From the NCBI GenBank assembly GCA_934654585.1, contig CAKUGF010000001.1:1-64000 (forward strand): a stretch of DNA of 64,000 nucleotides. Reading direction: 5' to 3'. Position numbers and translations under genes: made by a program. The DNA comes from an uncultured Collinsella sp. (GTDB taxonomy: Bacteria; Actinomycetota; Coriobacteriia; Coriobacteriales; Coriobacteriaceae). Under the pieces are notes generated by a model. It saw nothing but the letters and a program-made list of their open reading frames with translations, searched no databases and was not told the origin of the DNA. Position 1 is the stretch's first letter. Each line of letters opens with the position of its first letter. Below, piece after piece: positions 1 through 7,314 of this stretch.

Positions 1-9
1 TATCGGGTT

Positions 10-45
10 CCCACATTCATCCGCACATGTGCGGATGAATGTGGG
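10..45. repeat. 36-bp perfect palindrome
   Basis: The 36 bases read identically on both strands, centred on ACATGT, with no spacer. This could be a hairpin at the end of a gene lying left of the window or a dyad binding site. No T-run follows on the + strand, so a simple intrinsic terminator is not obvious. Confidence 0.7.
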
Positions 46-202
46 AAGTGTTCGGATGAAGTTGATAATCAAGGACAGTACTCATATTTGCCACTTTTTG
101 CCCACAGGGTATCCGAAAGGGTCCTTGACAAGCATCTAACGGTACAATAACTACCACGTGGCTGGGTTTGCCGGCCGAATGAGCGATGCCGTGGGAGGGG
201 AC

Positions 203-451
203 ATGGTCGAGTTTACAAAGACGATTAAAGATCCGTTGGGACTGCATGCCCGCCCGGTTGCGCTGCTCTACGACATCATTGCCAGGCACCGCAGCGACGT
301 GTCGGTCAGCATTGGCGACCGCCATACCGATGGCCGCGACGTTATGGGCCTCATGGCTCTCTACGGCGAGTGCGGCGAGGACATCATCTTCCGCGTCTCG
401 GGCGTGGACGAGGCCTCCTGCGTTACATCGATCAGAAATCTCTCGCTCTAA
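203..451 (+). CDS. HPr family phosphocarrier protein with Asp at position 46
   Basis: An 82-residue protein of the PTS HPr family, which relays phosphate from enzyme I to sugar-specific EII proteins in the cytoplasm. The start at 203 follows a GGGAGGGG ribosome site and puts the active-site histidine of GLHARPV exactly at residue 15, as in canonical HPr; upstream in-frame codons would shift it. The second landmark segment reads GRDVMGLMAL, so residue 46, where Gram-positive HPr carries the regulatory serine, is aspartate. An aspartate there is expected to mimic the phospho-serine form, which would weaken PTS phosphotransfer and favour a signalling role (inference). It stands alone, without enzyme I. 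A strong hairpin follows downstream. Confidence 0.85.
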   Translation: MVEFTKTIKDPLGLHARPVALLYDIIARHRSDVSVSIGDRHTDGRDVMGLMALYGECGEDIIFRVSGVDEASCVTSIRNLSL

Positions 452-460
452 GCGCAGCGT

Positions 461-487
461 GTGACAAAGGGACAGTCCCTTTGTCAC
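461..487. repeat. short inverted repeat after the HPr gene
   Basis: Twelve-base arms GTGACAAAGGGA and TCCCTTTGTCAC enclose CAG. The core resembles the ACAAAGG/CCTTTGT intergenic hairpins found later in the window. No T-tract follows. Confidence 0.6.
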
Positions 488-502
488 ATTCATTGGTATC
501 AA

Positions 503-546
503 AAGGCGCGGCAAAGGACAGCCCTTTGCCGCGCCTTCTTTGTTTC
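503..546 (+). terminator. intrinsic terminator of the HPr gene
   Basis: Arms AAGGCGCGGCAAAGG (503-517) and CCTTTGCCGCGCCTT (523-537) pair perfectly and are followed by a T-rich stretch (CTTTGTTT). Confidence 0.75.
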
Positions 547-588
547 ACATAGGAAACTTTTTCGAAAACTGAATAGGGACCCTTCCCA

Positions 589-642
589 AAAAGTTAACCA
601 CGTGCTAGTTTACTAAGGCGAACATAGACGTGGTTAACTTTT
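589..642. promoter_or_regulatory. 15-bp inverted repeat in front of the feo genes
   Basis: AAAAGTTAACCACGT (589-603) is repeated in inverse as ACGTGGTTAACTTTT (628-642), with 24 bases between. It lies about 45 bp before the first feoA, inside the likely promoter region. The arms could be two half-sites of an iron- or redox-responsive regulator, or a leader hairpin. It does not match the canonical DtxR/IdeR box closely. Confidence 0.5.
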
Positions 643-685
643 GCCGTGTCGATGTTGAGGACGATTCGATGTTAGGAGCCCAGTC

Positions 686-928
686 ATGTCTTGCGGACCG
701 CAGATGCCGGCCATGCCGCTTTCGATGGTGAAGGCGGGCGAAACCGTGCGCGTGTCTCGTGTAAAGGGCAACGAGGACATGAAACACCACCTCAAGGACC
801 TCGGCTTTGTCGAGGGTAGCGAGATTCACGTGGTGAGCTCGAGCGGCGCCAACATCATCGTTACCGTGCTGGGTGCCCGCTTTGGCATCGATTCCAAGGT
901 GGCCATGCACATCATGACCGTCGGTTAG
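686..928 (+). CDS. feoA: FeoA family ferrous iron transport protein (first copy)
   Basis: An 80-residue FeoA/SH3-like protein thought to bind the cytoplasmic side of FeoB and influence its activity. The typical FeoA pattern is visible: a leading Leu/Met turn, the segment HLKDLGFVEGSEI, and a final strand ending in VAMHIMTVG. The first dozen residues (SCGPQMPAMP) extend beyond the usual domain start and contain a cysteine. It is the first gene of the locus and is followed 40 bp later by a second FeoA and then FeoB; duplicated feoA genes are common in anaerobes. The start is supported by TTAGGAGC upstream. Confidence 0.9.
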   Translation: MSCGPQMPAMPLSMVKAGETVRVSRVKGNEDMKHHLKDLGFVEGSEIHVVSSSGANIIVTVLGARFGIDSKVAMHIMTVG

Positions 929-968
929 ACGACGGTATTTTTGCAAGTACTGAAAGGGGGACAAGTAA

Positions 969-1190
969 ATGAAGACGTTGGGTGACGTTAAGGTGGGCGA
1001 GAGCTCTACCATCGTCAAGCTTCACGGTGAGGGCGCGCTTCGCCGCCACCTTATGGACCTGGGGCTCATCAAGGGCACGTCGTTTAAGGTCGTGAAGGTC
1101 GCACCGCTCGGAGATCCGGTCGAGATCAACGTGCGCGGCTACGAGCTTTCCATCCGCAAGGAGGAGGCCGCCGTCGTCGAGGTCCAGTAA
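969..1190 (+). CDS. feoA: FeoA family ferrous iron transport protein (second copy)
   Basis: A 73-residue FeoA domain protein with the hallmark LRRHLMDLGLIKGTSF segment and the closing strand YELSIRKEEAAVVEV. It is distinct from the first copy, sharing only the family pattern, so the two may not be redundant. It is preceded by GAAAGGGGG and lies between the first feoA and feoB in the same direction. It probably forms the cytosolic accessory part of the Fe2+ transporter. Confidence 0.92.
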   Translation: MKTLGDVKVGESSTIVKLHGEGALRRHLMDLGLIKGTSFKVVKVAPLGDPVEINVRGYELSIRKEEAAVVEVQ

Positions 1191-1221
1191 GGGCCTGCGG
1201 TGTACATTTCTGCAGATAAAG

Positions 1222-1240
1222 TTAGGTTTTTCTAACTTAA
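1222..1240 (+). promoter_or_regulatory. DtxR/IdeR-like iron box between feoA and feoB
   Basis: The 19 bases TTAGGTTTTTCTAACTTAA match the classical IdeR/DtxR consensus TTAGGTTAGGCTAACCTAA at 15 positions by eye. The surrounding AAGTTAG-N6-CTAACTT is a clean dyad. Its position in the 123-bp gap before feoB suggests iron-dependent control of feoB from an internal promoter (inference). Confidence 0.5.
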
Positions 1241-1313
1241 CGCAGCATCTTTGAAGCACACTATCCAGCCCGTGCGGAGAAAGCAGCGCGGGCAAACAAG
1301 GAAGAAGGATTGA

Positions 1314-3641
1314 ATGGCGGATTCTCAGATCCATGTCGCACTGGCGGGTAACCCCAACTGCGGCAAGACCACGCTTTTCAACCTGATCACCGGCGCCAAC
1401 GGTTATGTTGGCAACTGGCCCGGTGTCACGGTTGAGAAAAAGGAGGCCAAGCTCCTGAGTGACAAGAGCGTCACGATTACGGACCTCCCTGGCATCTACT
1501 CGCTTTCCCCCTACAGCCCCGAGGAGCAGTGCTCGCGCGACTACCTCATGAGCGGCGAGCCCGATGTCGTCGTACAGGTGGTTGACGCCACCAACCTCGA
1601 GCGCAACCTGTACTTGGCGCTTCAGGTCATCGAGACCGGTCTTCCCGTGGTCGTCGCCCTCAACATGGCCGACCTGGTCGAGAAGAATGGCGACAAAATC
1701 GACACGGACAAGCTCTCCGAGAAGCTCGGCTGCCCGGTCATGATGATTTCGGCTCTTAAGAACAAGGGCATCACGGAGCTGTTCGATCAGGTCAAGAAGT
1801 CTGCTGCTACCAAGGGCCAGGTGCCGGAGCACAAGTTCGACTCTTCCATCGAGGACGTTCTGACCCACATCGAGAACAACCTGCCGGATAGCGTCCCCGC
1901 CAACAAGCGCCGCTACTACGCCGTCAAGCTGTTCGAGCGCGATGCGGACGCCTGCAAGCTCATCAACCTCACCAAGGAGAAGGCCGCTCGCGTGGAGCAG
2001 CTGGTCACCCAGTGCGAGCAGGACTGCGACGACGACGCCGAGTCCATCATCACCGGCGAGCGTTACGGCGTCATCGCACACATCATCGACGAGTGCATGA
2101 CCAAGGCTCCTGCCAAGATGAGCACCTCCGAGAAGATCGACCGCGTGGTTACCAACCGTATCCTGGGCCTGCCGATCTTTGTGGTCATCATGTTCTGCGT
2201 GTACTACATTGCCGTCTCCACGCTGGGCGGCACGGTGACCGACTTCACCAACGACCAGCTCTTCGGTACCGATGGCTGGTACGTGCTCGGTCAGGGTCGC
2301 GATGCCTACGACGAGGCGGTCGAGGCTGCGGGCGACGACGCCGATTCGGTCGATCCGGCGGAGTATGGCCCCTATGTCCCCGGCATTACCACCGTGGTGC
2401 ACGACGCCCTCGTGGCGGGCGGTACTGAGGACGGCGGTCTGGTCGACTCGCTCGTCTGTGACGGTATCGTCGGCGGCTTGGGTGCCATTTTCGGCTTCGT
2501 GCCGCAGATGTTCCTGCTCTTTGTGATGCTGTCCTTCCTGGAGGACTGCGGCTACATGGCTCGCGTCGCCTTCATCATGGACCGCGTGTTCCGCCGCTTC
2601 GGCCTGTCCGGTAAGTCCTTCATCCCCATGCTCGTGTCCTCGGGCTGCGGCGTCCCCGGCGTCATGGCTACTAAGACCATCGAGAACGAGAAGGACCGCC
2701 GCATGACGGTCATGACCACCACGTTCATCCCCTGCGGCGCTAAGCTGCCGATCATCGCCCTGCTCATGGGTTCCATCATCGGCGACTCTTCCACCACCGC
2801 CGCGTGGATCAGCCCGCTCTTCTACTTCCTGGGCGTCTTTGCCGTCATCGGTTCGGGCCTGATGCTCAAGAAGACCAAGCTCTTCGCCGGCCGTCCCACG
2901 CCGTTTGTCATGGAGCTGCCTGCCTACCACTTCCCGGCGATCCGTTCTTGGGCGCTGCATGTGTGGGAGCGCTGCTGGGCCTTTATCAAGAAGGCCGGCA
3001 CGGTTATCTTCGCCTCCACCGTTGTGGTGTGGTTCCTGTCCAACTTCGGTAGCTATAATGGTGCCTTCGGCTTCCTGCCTGCCATGGACGGTATCCCCGA
3101 GGAGTTTATGGACTACTCCGTGCTCGCTATGCTCGGCAACCTGGTCGCCTGGATCTTCGCGCCGCTCGGCTTTAACACCTGGCAGGCAACCGCGCTGACC
3201 GTCTCGGGCCTCGTCGCCAAGGAGAACGTCGTCGCTACTGCCGGCTCGCTGTTGTCCGTTGCCGACGCTGCCGAGACCGACCCCAGCCTGTGGACCGCGT
3301 TCGCCGGCATGTTCCCGACCATGGGTGCTTGTGTGGCCTTTGGTGCCTTCAACCTGCTGTGCGCACCGTGCTTTGCTGCTATGGGCACCATCCGCAACCA
3401 GATGGATTCTGGCAAGTGGACCGCGATTGCCATCGGTTACGAATGCGCCTTCGCTTGGGTGATTGGCCTGTTCATCAACCAGTTCTACAACCTGCTTGTT
3501 CTGGGTCAGTTTGGTATCTGGACAGTTGTCGCTATCGTGCTGCTGGTCGCGATGCTCTTCCAGATCTTCCGTCCCATGCCCAAGCATGCCTGGACCGACG
3601 AGGACGAGACCAACACCGCCTCCGCTGCTGTTTCCGCCTAA
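1314..3641 (+). CDS. feoB: ferrous iron transporter FeoB
   Basis: A 775-residue inner-membrane Fe2+ transporter with an N-terminal G domain. G1 is GNPNCGKTT at residues 12-20, G3 is DLPG, and G4 is NMAD. After the GDP-dissociation-inhibitor-like helical region come about ten membrane segments, including the gate motif with the conserved SSGCGVPG cysteine region. An insertion of about 80 residues after the first membrane helix (acidic, rich in Asp/Gly) is predicted to be extracytoplasmic and lengthens the protein beyond the usual size. The GTPase drives or gates iron entry. It is preceded by the iron-box-like dyad and followed by a strong terminator. Confidence 0.97.
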   Translation: MADSQIHVALAGNPNCGKTTLFNLITGANGYVGNWPGVTVEKKEAKLLSDKSVTITDLPGIYSLSPYSPEEQCSRDYLMSGEPDVVVQVVDATNLERNLYLALQVIETGLPVVVALNMADLVEKNGDKIDTDKLSEKLGCPVMMISALKNKGITELFDQVKKSAATKGQVPEHKFDSSIEDVLTHIENNLPDSVPANKRRYYAVKLFERDADACKLINLTKEKAARVEQLVTQCEQDCDDDAESIITGERYGVIAHIIDECMTKAPAKMSTSEKIDRVVTNRILGLPIFVVIMFCVYYIAVSTLGGTVTDFTNDQLFGTDGWYVLGQGRDAYDEAVEAAGDDADSVDPAEYGPYVPGITTVVHDALVAGGTEDGGLVDSLVCDGIVGGLGAIFGFVPQMFLLFVMLSFLEDCGYMARVAFIMDRVFRRFGLSGKSFIPMLVSSGCGVPGVMATKTIENEKDRRMTVMTTTFIPCGAKLPIIALLMGSIIGDSSTTAAWISPLFYFLGVFAVIGSGLMLKKTKLFAGRPTPFVMELPAYHFPAIRSWALHVWERCWAFIKKAGTVIFASTVVVWFLSNFGSYNGAFGFLPAMDGIPEEFMDYSVLAMLGNLVAWIFAPLGFNTWQATALTVSGLVAKENVVATAGSLLSVADAAETDPSLWTAFAGMFPTMGACVAFGAFNLLCAPCFAAMGTIRNQMDSGKWTAIAIGYECAFAWVIGLFINQFYNLLVLGQFGIWTVVAIVLLVAMLFQIFRPMPKHAWTDEDETNTASAAVSA

Positions 3642-3671
3642 GTCCAGATAAGGACGAGCCCCTTTCCACGA

Positions 3672-3705
3672 AGCCCGGGTATCCCAGCGATACCTGGGCT
3701 TTTTT
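3672..3705 (+). terminator. intrinsic terminator of feoB
   Basis: Arms AGCCCGGGTATC and GATACCTGGGCT pair with one G-T wobble and are followed by six Ts. Confidence 0.85.
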
Positions 3706-3714
3706 GTGCACCAG

Positions 3715-3787
3715 CTAAGTTGCGGTGGAATAGTTCCTGTTTGGCGGCCTGGATGGCGAATCTAGGAACTATTTCACCGCAACTTAG
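3715..3787. repeat. intergenic inverted repeat, family A (copy 1)
   Basis: A 24-bp arm beginning CTAAGTTGCGGTGGAATAG is repeated in inverse at 3764-3787 with one mismatch. The GTTGCGGTGAAATAG core recurs at four other intergenic places in the window, with different spacer sequences each time. Confidence 0.8.
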
Positions 3788-3902
3788 TTGATGGGGGAGA
3801 TGTGGCGTTTCCGCAGATAAAACCGACCAAAATAAACCTGTCCCTTTTTGGCAGGTGGGGGATGGTGTAAAGTAAGTGGTGGTTAACTAGAGGAGGCTTG
3901 CT

Positions 3903-4103
3903 ATGGCACCTATCGATATTGTTGTTCTGGCTGTGATCGGTATTGCGTTTGTCGCCGTGTGCGTGCGCATCTACCGTAAGGGCACTTGCGCCGACTGCGC
4001 CCAGGGCGGCGTTTGCACGGGGCATTGCTCCAACAAGAAGACCTGCGCTGCACTTAAAGGCGTGGATAAGATTGCCGAGGATCTGGGTCGCGGCGTTCAG
4101 TGA
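3903..4103 (+). CDS. FeoB-associated Cys-rich membrane protein
   Basis: A 66-residue protein with one N-terminal membrane helix (IVVLAVIGIAFVAVCVRIY) followed by a short cytosolic tail holding CADCAQGGVC, HCSNKKTC and a final helix. This architecture is the small Cys-rich protein often found beside feoB, which may shuttle or sense iron at the membrane; its function is not established. AGAGGAGG precedes the start. It is separated from feoB by a terminator and a family A hairpin, so it may have its own promoter. Confidence 0.85.
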   Translation: MAPIDIVVLAVIGIAFVAVCVRIYRKGTCADCAQGGVCTGHCSNKKTCAALKGVDKIAEDLGRGVQ

Positions 4104-4118
4104 CAAAACCCAGCCTCT

Positions 4119-4153
4119 AACGCCCCGCGAGCATCCGTTCGCGGGGCGTTTTT
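4119..4153 (+). terminator. intrinsic terminator
   Basis: AACGCCCCGCGA and TTCGCGGGGCGTT form a stem followed by a T-run; it closes the iron locus. Confidence 0.85.
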
Positions 4154-4248
4154 CGCATTTGGGGACAGGCATGGGGAGTAAACGGGCGATTTTGGGGTAT
4201 CGTTAACCGTATTGTTAATTAGCAACTTACCAACACCGGAGTAACTCT

Positions 4249-5328
4249 ATGAGCGCTCGCGTAACCATGAAGGACATAGCCGCCGAGCTCGGCGTTTCCA
4301 TCAATACCGTGCACAAAGCCCTGACGGGCAAGGCCGGCGTGAGCGAGTCCGTGCGCGCCAAAGTTAACGATAAGGCCGAGGAGATGGGCTATCACCGCAA
4401 CACGAGCGCTTCGAGTCTGCGTCGCAAGGATATCAACCTGGTGTTTTGCCTGCCGTGCGCATCGCGCGAGGGCGCTTACTTCTATCGCTACCTGTGGGAA
4501 GGCTGCAATCGCTTTGAGCAGGAGGTCATCGATCAAGGTATTACCGTTGAGCGCGTCGAGTTTGGCGTGGGCGGTTATGCCGATGCGCTCGAGCAAATCG
4601 ATGAGCGCCTTCAGGTGGGCGAGAAGATCGACGGCCTGCTCGCCTACGTTCCGGGTGACGATCGCTCGACCCATCTGCTGGAGCAGATTGCCGAGGCGGG
4701 CGTGGCGATTGAGCTCGTCGATGGCGACCGTCCGCACCTCGACCGCCTGGGCGCCAGCTTGGCCGATTATTCAACGGCGGGAAGCCTGATGGCCGAGCAA
4801 GCGGCCAACCTAGTACATGCCGCCGGCGCCGATGCCCGTGTGCTACTCTTGGCTGGCGATCCCTATACCGATTCGCACTACCTGACCGCCCGTGCCTTCC
4901 ATACGTACCTGCGTGAGCACAATGTCCCCTGGCAGGTCGAGGACCTTACCGGTGCGCACGCCCAGGTCAAGCAGCTTGAGCGTGAGCTCAAGAACCGTCT
5001 CAATGGCCCGGATGCACCCGAGCTTATCTGCAGTGTGTTCGCGGTGGGTTCCGAGCTGGTGGCCGATGCGCTCATTTCGGCCGGCAAAGCCGGCGAGGTC
5101 ATGGTAATCGGCAACGACCTGTTCCCCGAGAGCGCGCTTGCCCTGCGTCGCGGTATCTTTACCAATATCGTCTACAAGGACCCGGTGGGTTTGGCCTACC
5201 GCGGTGCCAAGACGCTGGGTAATTACTTGCTGTGGGGTAAAGCGCCTGCGGACCCCGTGCAAAAGGGTGCCGTGGAGATGGTGTTTGCCAGCAACGTCGA
5301 TCGTTACTGCAAGCTCGCGGGCATCTAG
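4249..5328 (+). CDS. LacI family transcriptional regulator, candidate uronate/pectin regulator
   Basis: A 359-residue regulator with an N-terminal LacI helix-turn-helix (residues about 6-50: MKDIAAELGVSINTVHKALT) and a periplasmic-binding-protein-like effector domain. The recognition helix reads NTVHKALT instead of the common ATVSRALN, which suggests an unusual operator. It lies directly upstream of uxaC, whose promoter carries two GTGAACGTTCAC palindromes, and is the most likely protein to bind them, although the second LacI regulator at 35570 or a regulator elsewhere cannot be excluded. A uronate or its breakdown product is the expected inducer (inference). Start supported by CCGGAG. Confidence 0.9.
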   Translation: MSARVTMKDIAAELGVSINTVHKALTGKAGVSESVRAKVNDKAEEMGYHRNTSASSLRRKDINLVFCLPCASREGAYFYRYLWEGCNRFEQEVIDQGITVERVEFGVGGYADALEQIDERLQVGEKIDGLLAYVPGDDRSTHLLEQIAEAGVAIELVDGDRPHLDRLGASLADYSTAGSLMAEQAANLVHAAGADARVLLLAGDPYTDSHYLTARAFHTYLREHNVPWQVEDLTGAHAQVKQLERELKNRLNGPDAPELICSVFAVGSELVADALISAGKAGEVMVIGNDLFPESALALRRGIFTNIVYKDPVGLAYRGAKTLGNYLLWGKAPADPVQKGAVEMVFASNVDRYCKLAGI

Positions 5329-5353
5329 CCAGTTTGGGCGGGTACCCCCGCTA

Positions 5354-5554
5354 GCGACGTGCATTTTTGAGAGAATTCAGCAGCGGTGAGTCCCGGAGAG
5401 GGGCATAACGACTGTTTTGAGGGCCTTTGGTGGCGGATTTTGCCATCAAAGGCCCTTAGTTGTGCCAATCAAGCACGGCGCATGGGGCAAATGAGGTGCT
5501 TCGGGCTGTATTTGGGACCCTGCGCTGCAGAATACTCTCAAAAATGCACGTCGC
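5354..5554. repeat. 201-bp element with 32-bp inverted ends
   Basis: The 32-bp ends (starting GCGACGTGCATTTTTGAGAG; inverse at 5523-5554) differ at two positions. Inside is a second stem, GGGCCTTTG/CAAAGGCCC near 5419-5456. No coding capacity is convincing. The size is almost identical to the 202-bp element at 41158-41359, though the ends differ. It may be a miniature mobile element or a large intergenic hairpin. Confidence 0.7.
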
Positions 5555-5683
5555 ATGGGGACCCACCCTGACGGAAGGCGCTATGAGCCCATAGTCGGAT
5601 GGCTTTGCGGGCCGCGATATGTGCGGCGCGATCCTTGCGACAACCGTTAAACCCCCAAAATCTACCGTTCACCCCGTGATGGT

Positions 5684-5701
5684 TAGGTGAACGTTCACCT
5701 A
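5684..5701. promoter_or_regulatory. operator type 1, upstream site of the uxaC promoter
   Basis: TAGGTGAACGTTCACCTA is a perfect 18-bp palindrome with the central CG typical of LacI-family operators. Its TTCACC (5694-5699) is well placed to be the -35 element of the uxaC promoter. Confidence 0.8.
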
Positions 5702-5737
5702 ACGTGCCATTTTGCACTACTATAGTGAACGTTCACC
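5694..5737 (+). promoter_or_regulatory. uxaC promoter with downstream operator type 1
   Basis: TTCACC at 5694-5699 and TACTAT at 5718-5723 form a -35/-10 pair with an 18-bp spacer. A second palindrome GTGAACGTTCAC at 5725-5736 begins right after the -10. The two operator centres are 38 bp apart, suiting cooperative repression. A half-site CCGTTCACC lies near 5665. Confidence 0.65.
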
Positions 5738-5790
5738 TAGAGGATAACGGGCGCACGGTGCACCCGCTCCGCCAACAGAGGGGTTGTTTG

Positions 5791-7218
5791 ATGAAATACT
5801 TCATGGACGATCAGGATTTCCTGCTGAGCACTAAGACCGGCGAGGAGCTGTTCCACAACTTTGCCGAGGGTATGCCCATCGTCGACTACCACTGCCACAT
5901 CTCTCCCAAGGAGATCTGGGACGACAAGCGTTTTGAAAACATCACCGAGGTTTGGCTGGGCGGCGACCACTACAAGTGGCGCCTGATGCGTGCCAACGGC
6001 GTCGACGAGCGCTTCATCACCGGCGATGCCCCTGCTCGCGAGAAGTTCCAGAAGTGGGCCGAGACCCTGGGTCGTTGCGTGGGCAACCCCGTCTTTGAGT
6101 GGAGCCACCTGGAGCTCAAGCGTTTCTTTGGCTACGAGGGCGTCCTCAACGGCAATACCGCCCAGGAGGTCTGGGACCTCGCCAACGCTAAGCTCGCCGA
6201 GGCCAGCTTCACCTGCCGCAACTTGATCAAGCAGTCCAACGTCCGCATGATCTGCACTACCGACGACCCCGCCGACAGCTTTGAGTGGCACAAGAAGATT
6301 GCCGCCGACGAGAGCTTTGACGTGCAGGTCGTCCCGGCCATGCGTCCCGATGCCGCCCTGCGCATCGAGCGCGGTCAGGAGTTCGCCGACTACTGCAAGC
6401 ACCTCTCCGAGGTCGCCGGTGTTGAGGTCAACGACTTCGAGGGCATGAAGGCCGCTATCTCCAAGCGCTACGACGTCGCCCACGAGCTGGGCTGCCGTGC
6501 CTCCGACCACGCTCTCGACTACGTCATGTACGTCCCGGCCAGCGCCGACGAGATCGAGGCTATCTTTGCCAAGGGCCTGGCCGCCGAGCCGCTCACCGAG
6601 GAAGAGGTCCTCAAGTACAAGACCGCCTTTATGCAGTTTGTCGCCGGCGAGTATGTCCGCCTGGGTTGGGCCATGCAGCTGCACTTTGGCTGCAAGCGCG
6701 ACAACAACCGTGCCATGTTCGCCAAGCTCGGTCCCGATACCGGTTACGACTGCATCTCCAACTACACGCCGTCTGACCAGCTCGCCGATTTCCTCAACTC
6801 CATCCAGGAGACCTGCGGCCTGCCCAAGACCATCCTGTACAGCCTGAACCCCATCGATAACACCATGATCGATACCGTCATGGGCTGCTTCCAGGAGGCC
6901 CCGACTGCCGGCAAGATCCAGAACGGTTCCGCTTGGTGGTTCAACGACAACGAGGTCGGCATGCGCGAGCAGCTCACGGCCCTTGCCAACGAGGGCGTTC
7001 TGGGCAACTTCGTCGGCATGCTCACCGACTCCCGTTCTTTCCTGTCCTACCCGCGCCACGAGTACTTCCGCCGCGTGCTGTGCAGCGTGATCGGCGAGTG
7101 GGTCGAGCAGGGCAAGTATCCGGCCGACATGGAGCTGCTGGGCACCATCGTGCGCGACATCAGCTACAACAACTCCGTCCGCTACTTCGGTTTTGACCTG
7201 GACACCGTCGAGGCCTAA
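5791..7218 (+). CDS. uxaC: uronate isomerase (glucuronate/galacturonate isomerase)
   Basis: A 475-residue metal-dependent isomerase of the amidohydrolase superfamily. It converts D-galacturonate to D-tagaturonate and D-glucuronate to D-fructuronate, the first intracellular step of uronate catabolism. The N-terminal VDYHCHISPKEIW carries the metal-binding His-x-His, and the usual C-terminal WWFNDNEVGMREQL and SRSFLSYPRHEYFRR segments are present; length matches the family. The ATG at 5791 has GAGGGG upstream, while earlier in-frame codons would run through the operator. It starts the uxaC-uxaB-uxaA run with 96- and 78-bp gaps. Confidence 0.97.
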   Translation: MKYFMDDQDFLLSTKTGEELFHNFAEGMPIVDYHCHISPKEIWDDKRFENITEVWLGGDHYKWRLMRANGVDERFITGDAPAREKFQKWAETLGRCVGNPVFEWSHLELKRFFGYEGVLNGNTAQEVWDLANAKLAEASFTCRNLIKQSNVRMICTTDDPADSFEWHKKIAADESFDVQVVPAMRPDAALRIERGQEFADYCKHLSEVAGVEVNDFEGMKAAISKRYDVAHELGCRASDHALDYVMYVPASADEIEAIFAKGLAAEPLTEEEVLKYKTAFMQFVAGEYVRLGWAMQLHFGCKRDNNRAMFAKLGPDTGYDCISNYTPSDQLADFLNSIQETCGLPKTILYSLNPIDNTMIDTVMGCFQEAPTAGKIQNGSAWWFNDNEVGMREQLTALANEGVLGNFVGMLTDSRSFLSYPRHEYFRRVLCSVIGEWVEQGKYPADMELLGTIVRDISYNNSVRYFGFDLDTVEA

Positions 7219-7314
7219 GTTCGCACCGAATCACATAGAACCCGGGAGCGTCGTTGCCACACGCGGCGCCCCCGGCAAGCTTGCACGCTAACAAACGCCT
7301 AAGGAGAAACATAG

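Noticed and set aside
912..3587. Long minus-strand open frame across feoB
   Set aside because: It is the antisense shadow of a clear feoB gene. The translation is low-complexity (His, Gly, Asp-rich) without family motifs, a usual effect of high-GC codon bias.
5386..5571. 61-codon frame inside the 201-bp element
   Set aside because: It spans the inverted repeat, lacks a convincing ribosome site, and shows no coding pattern.
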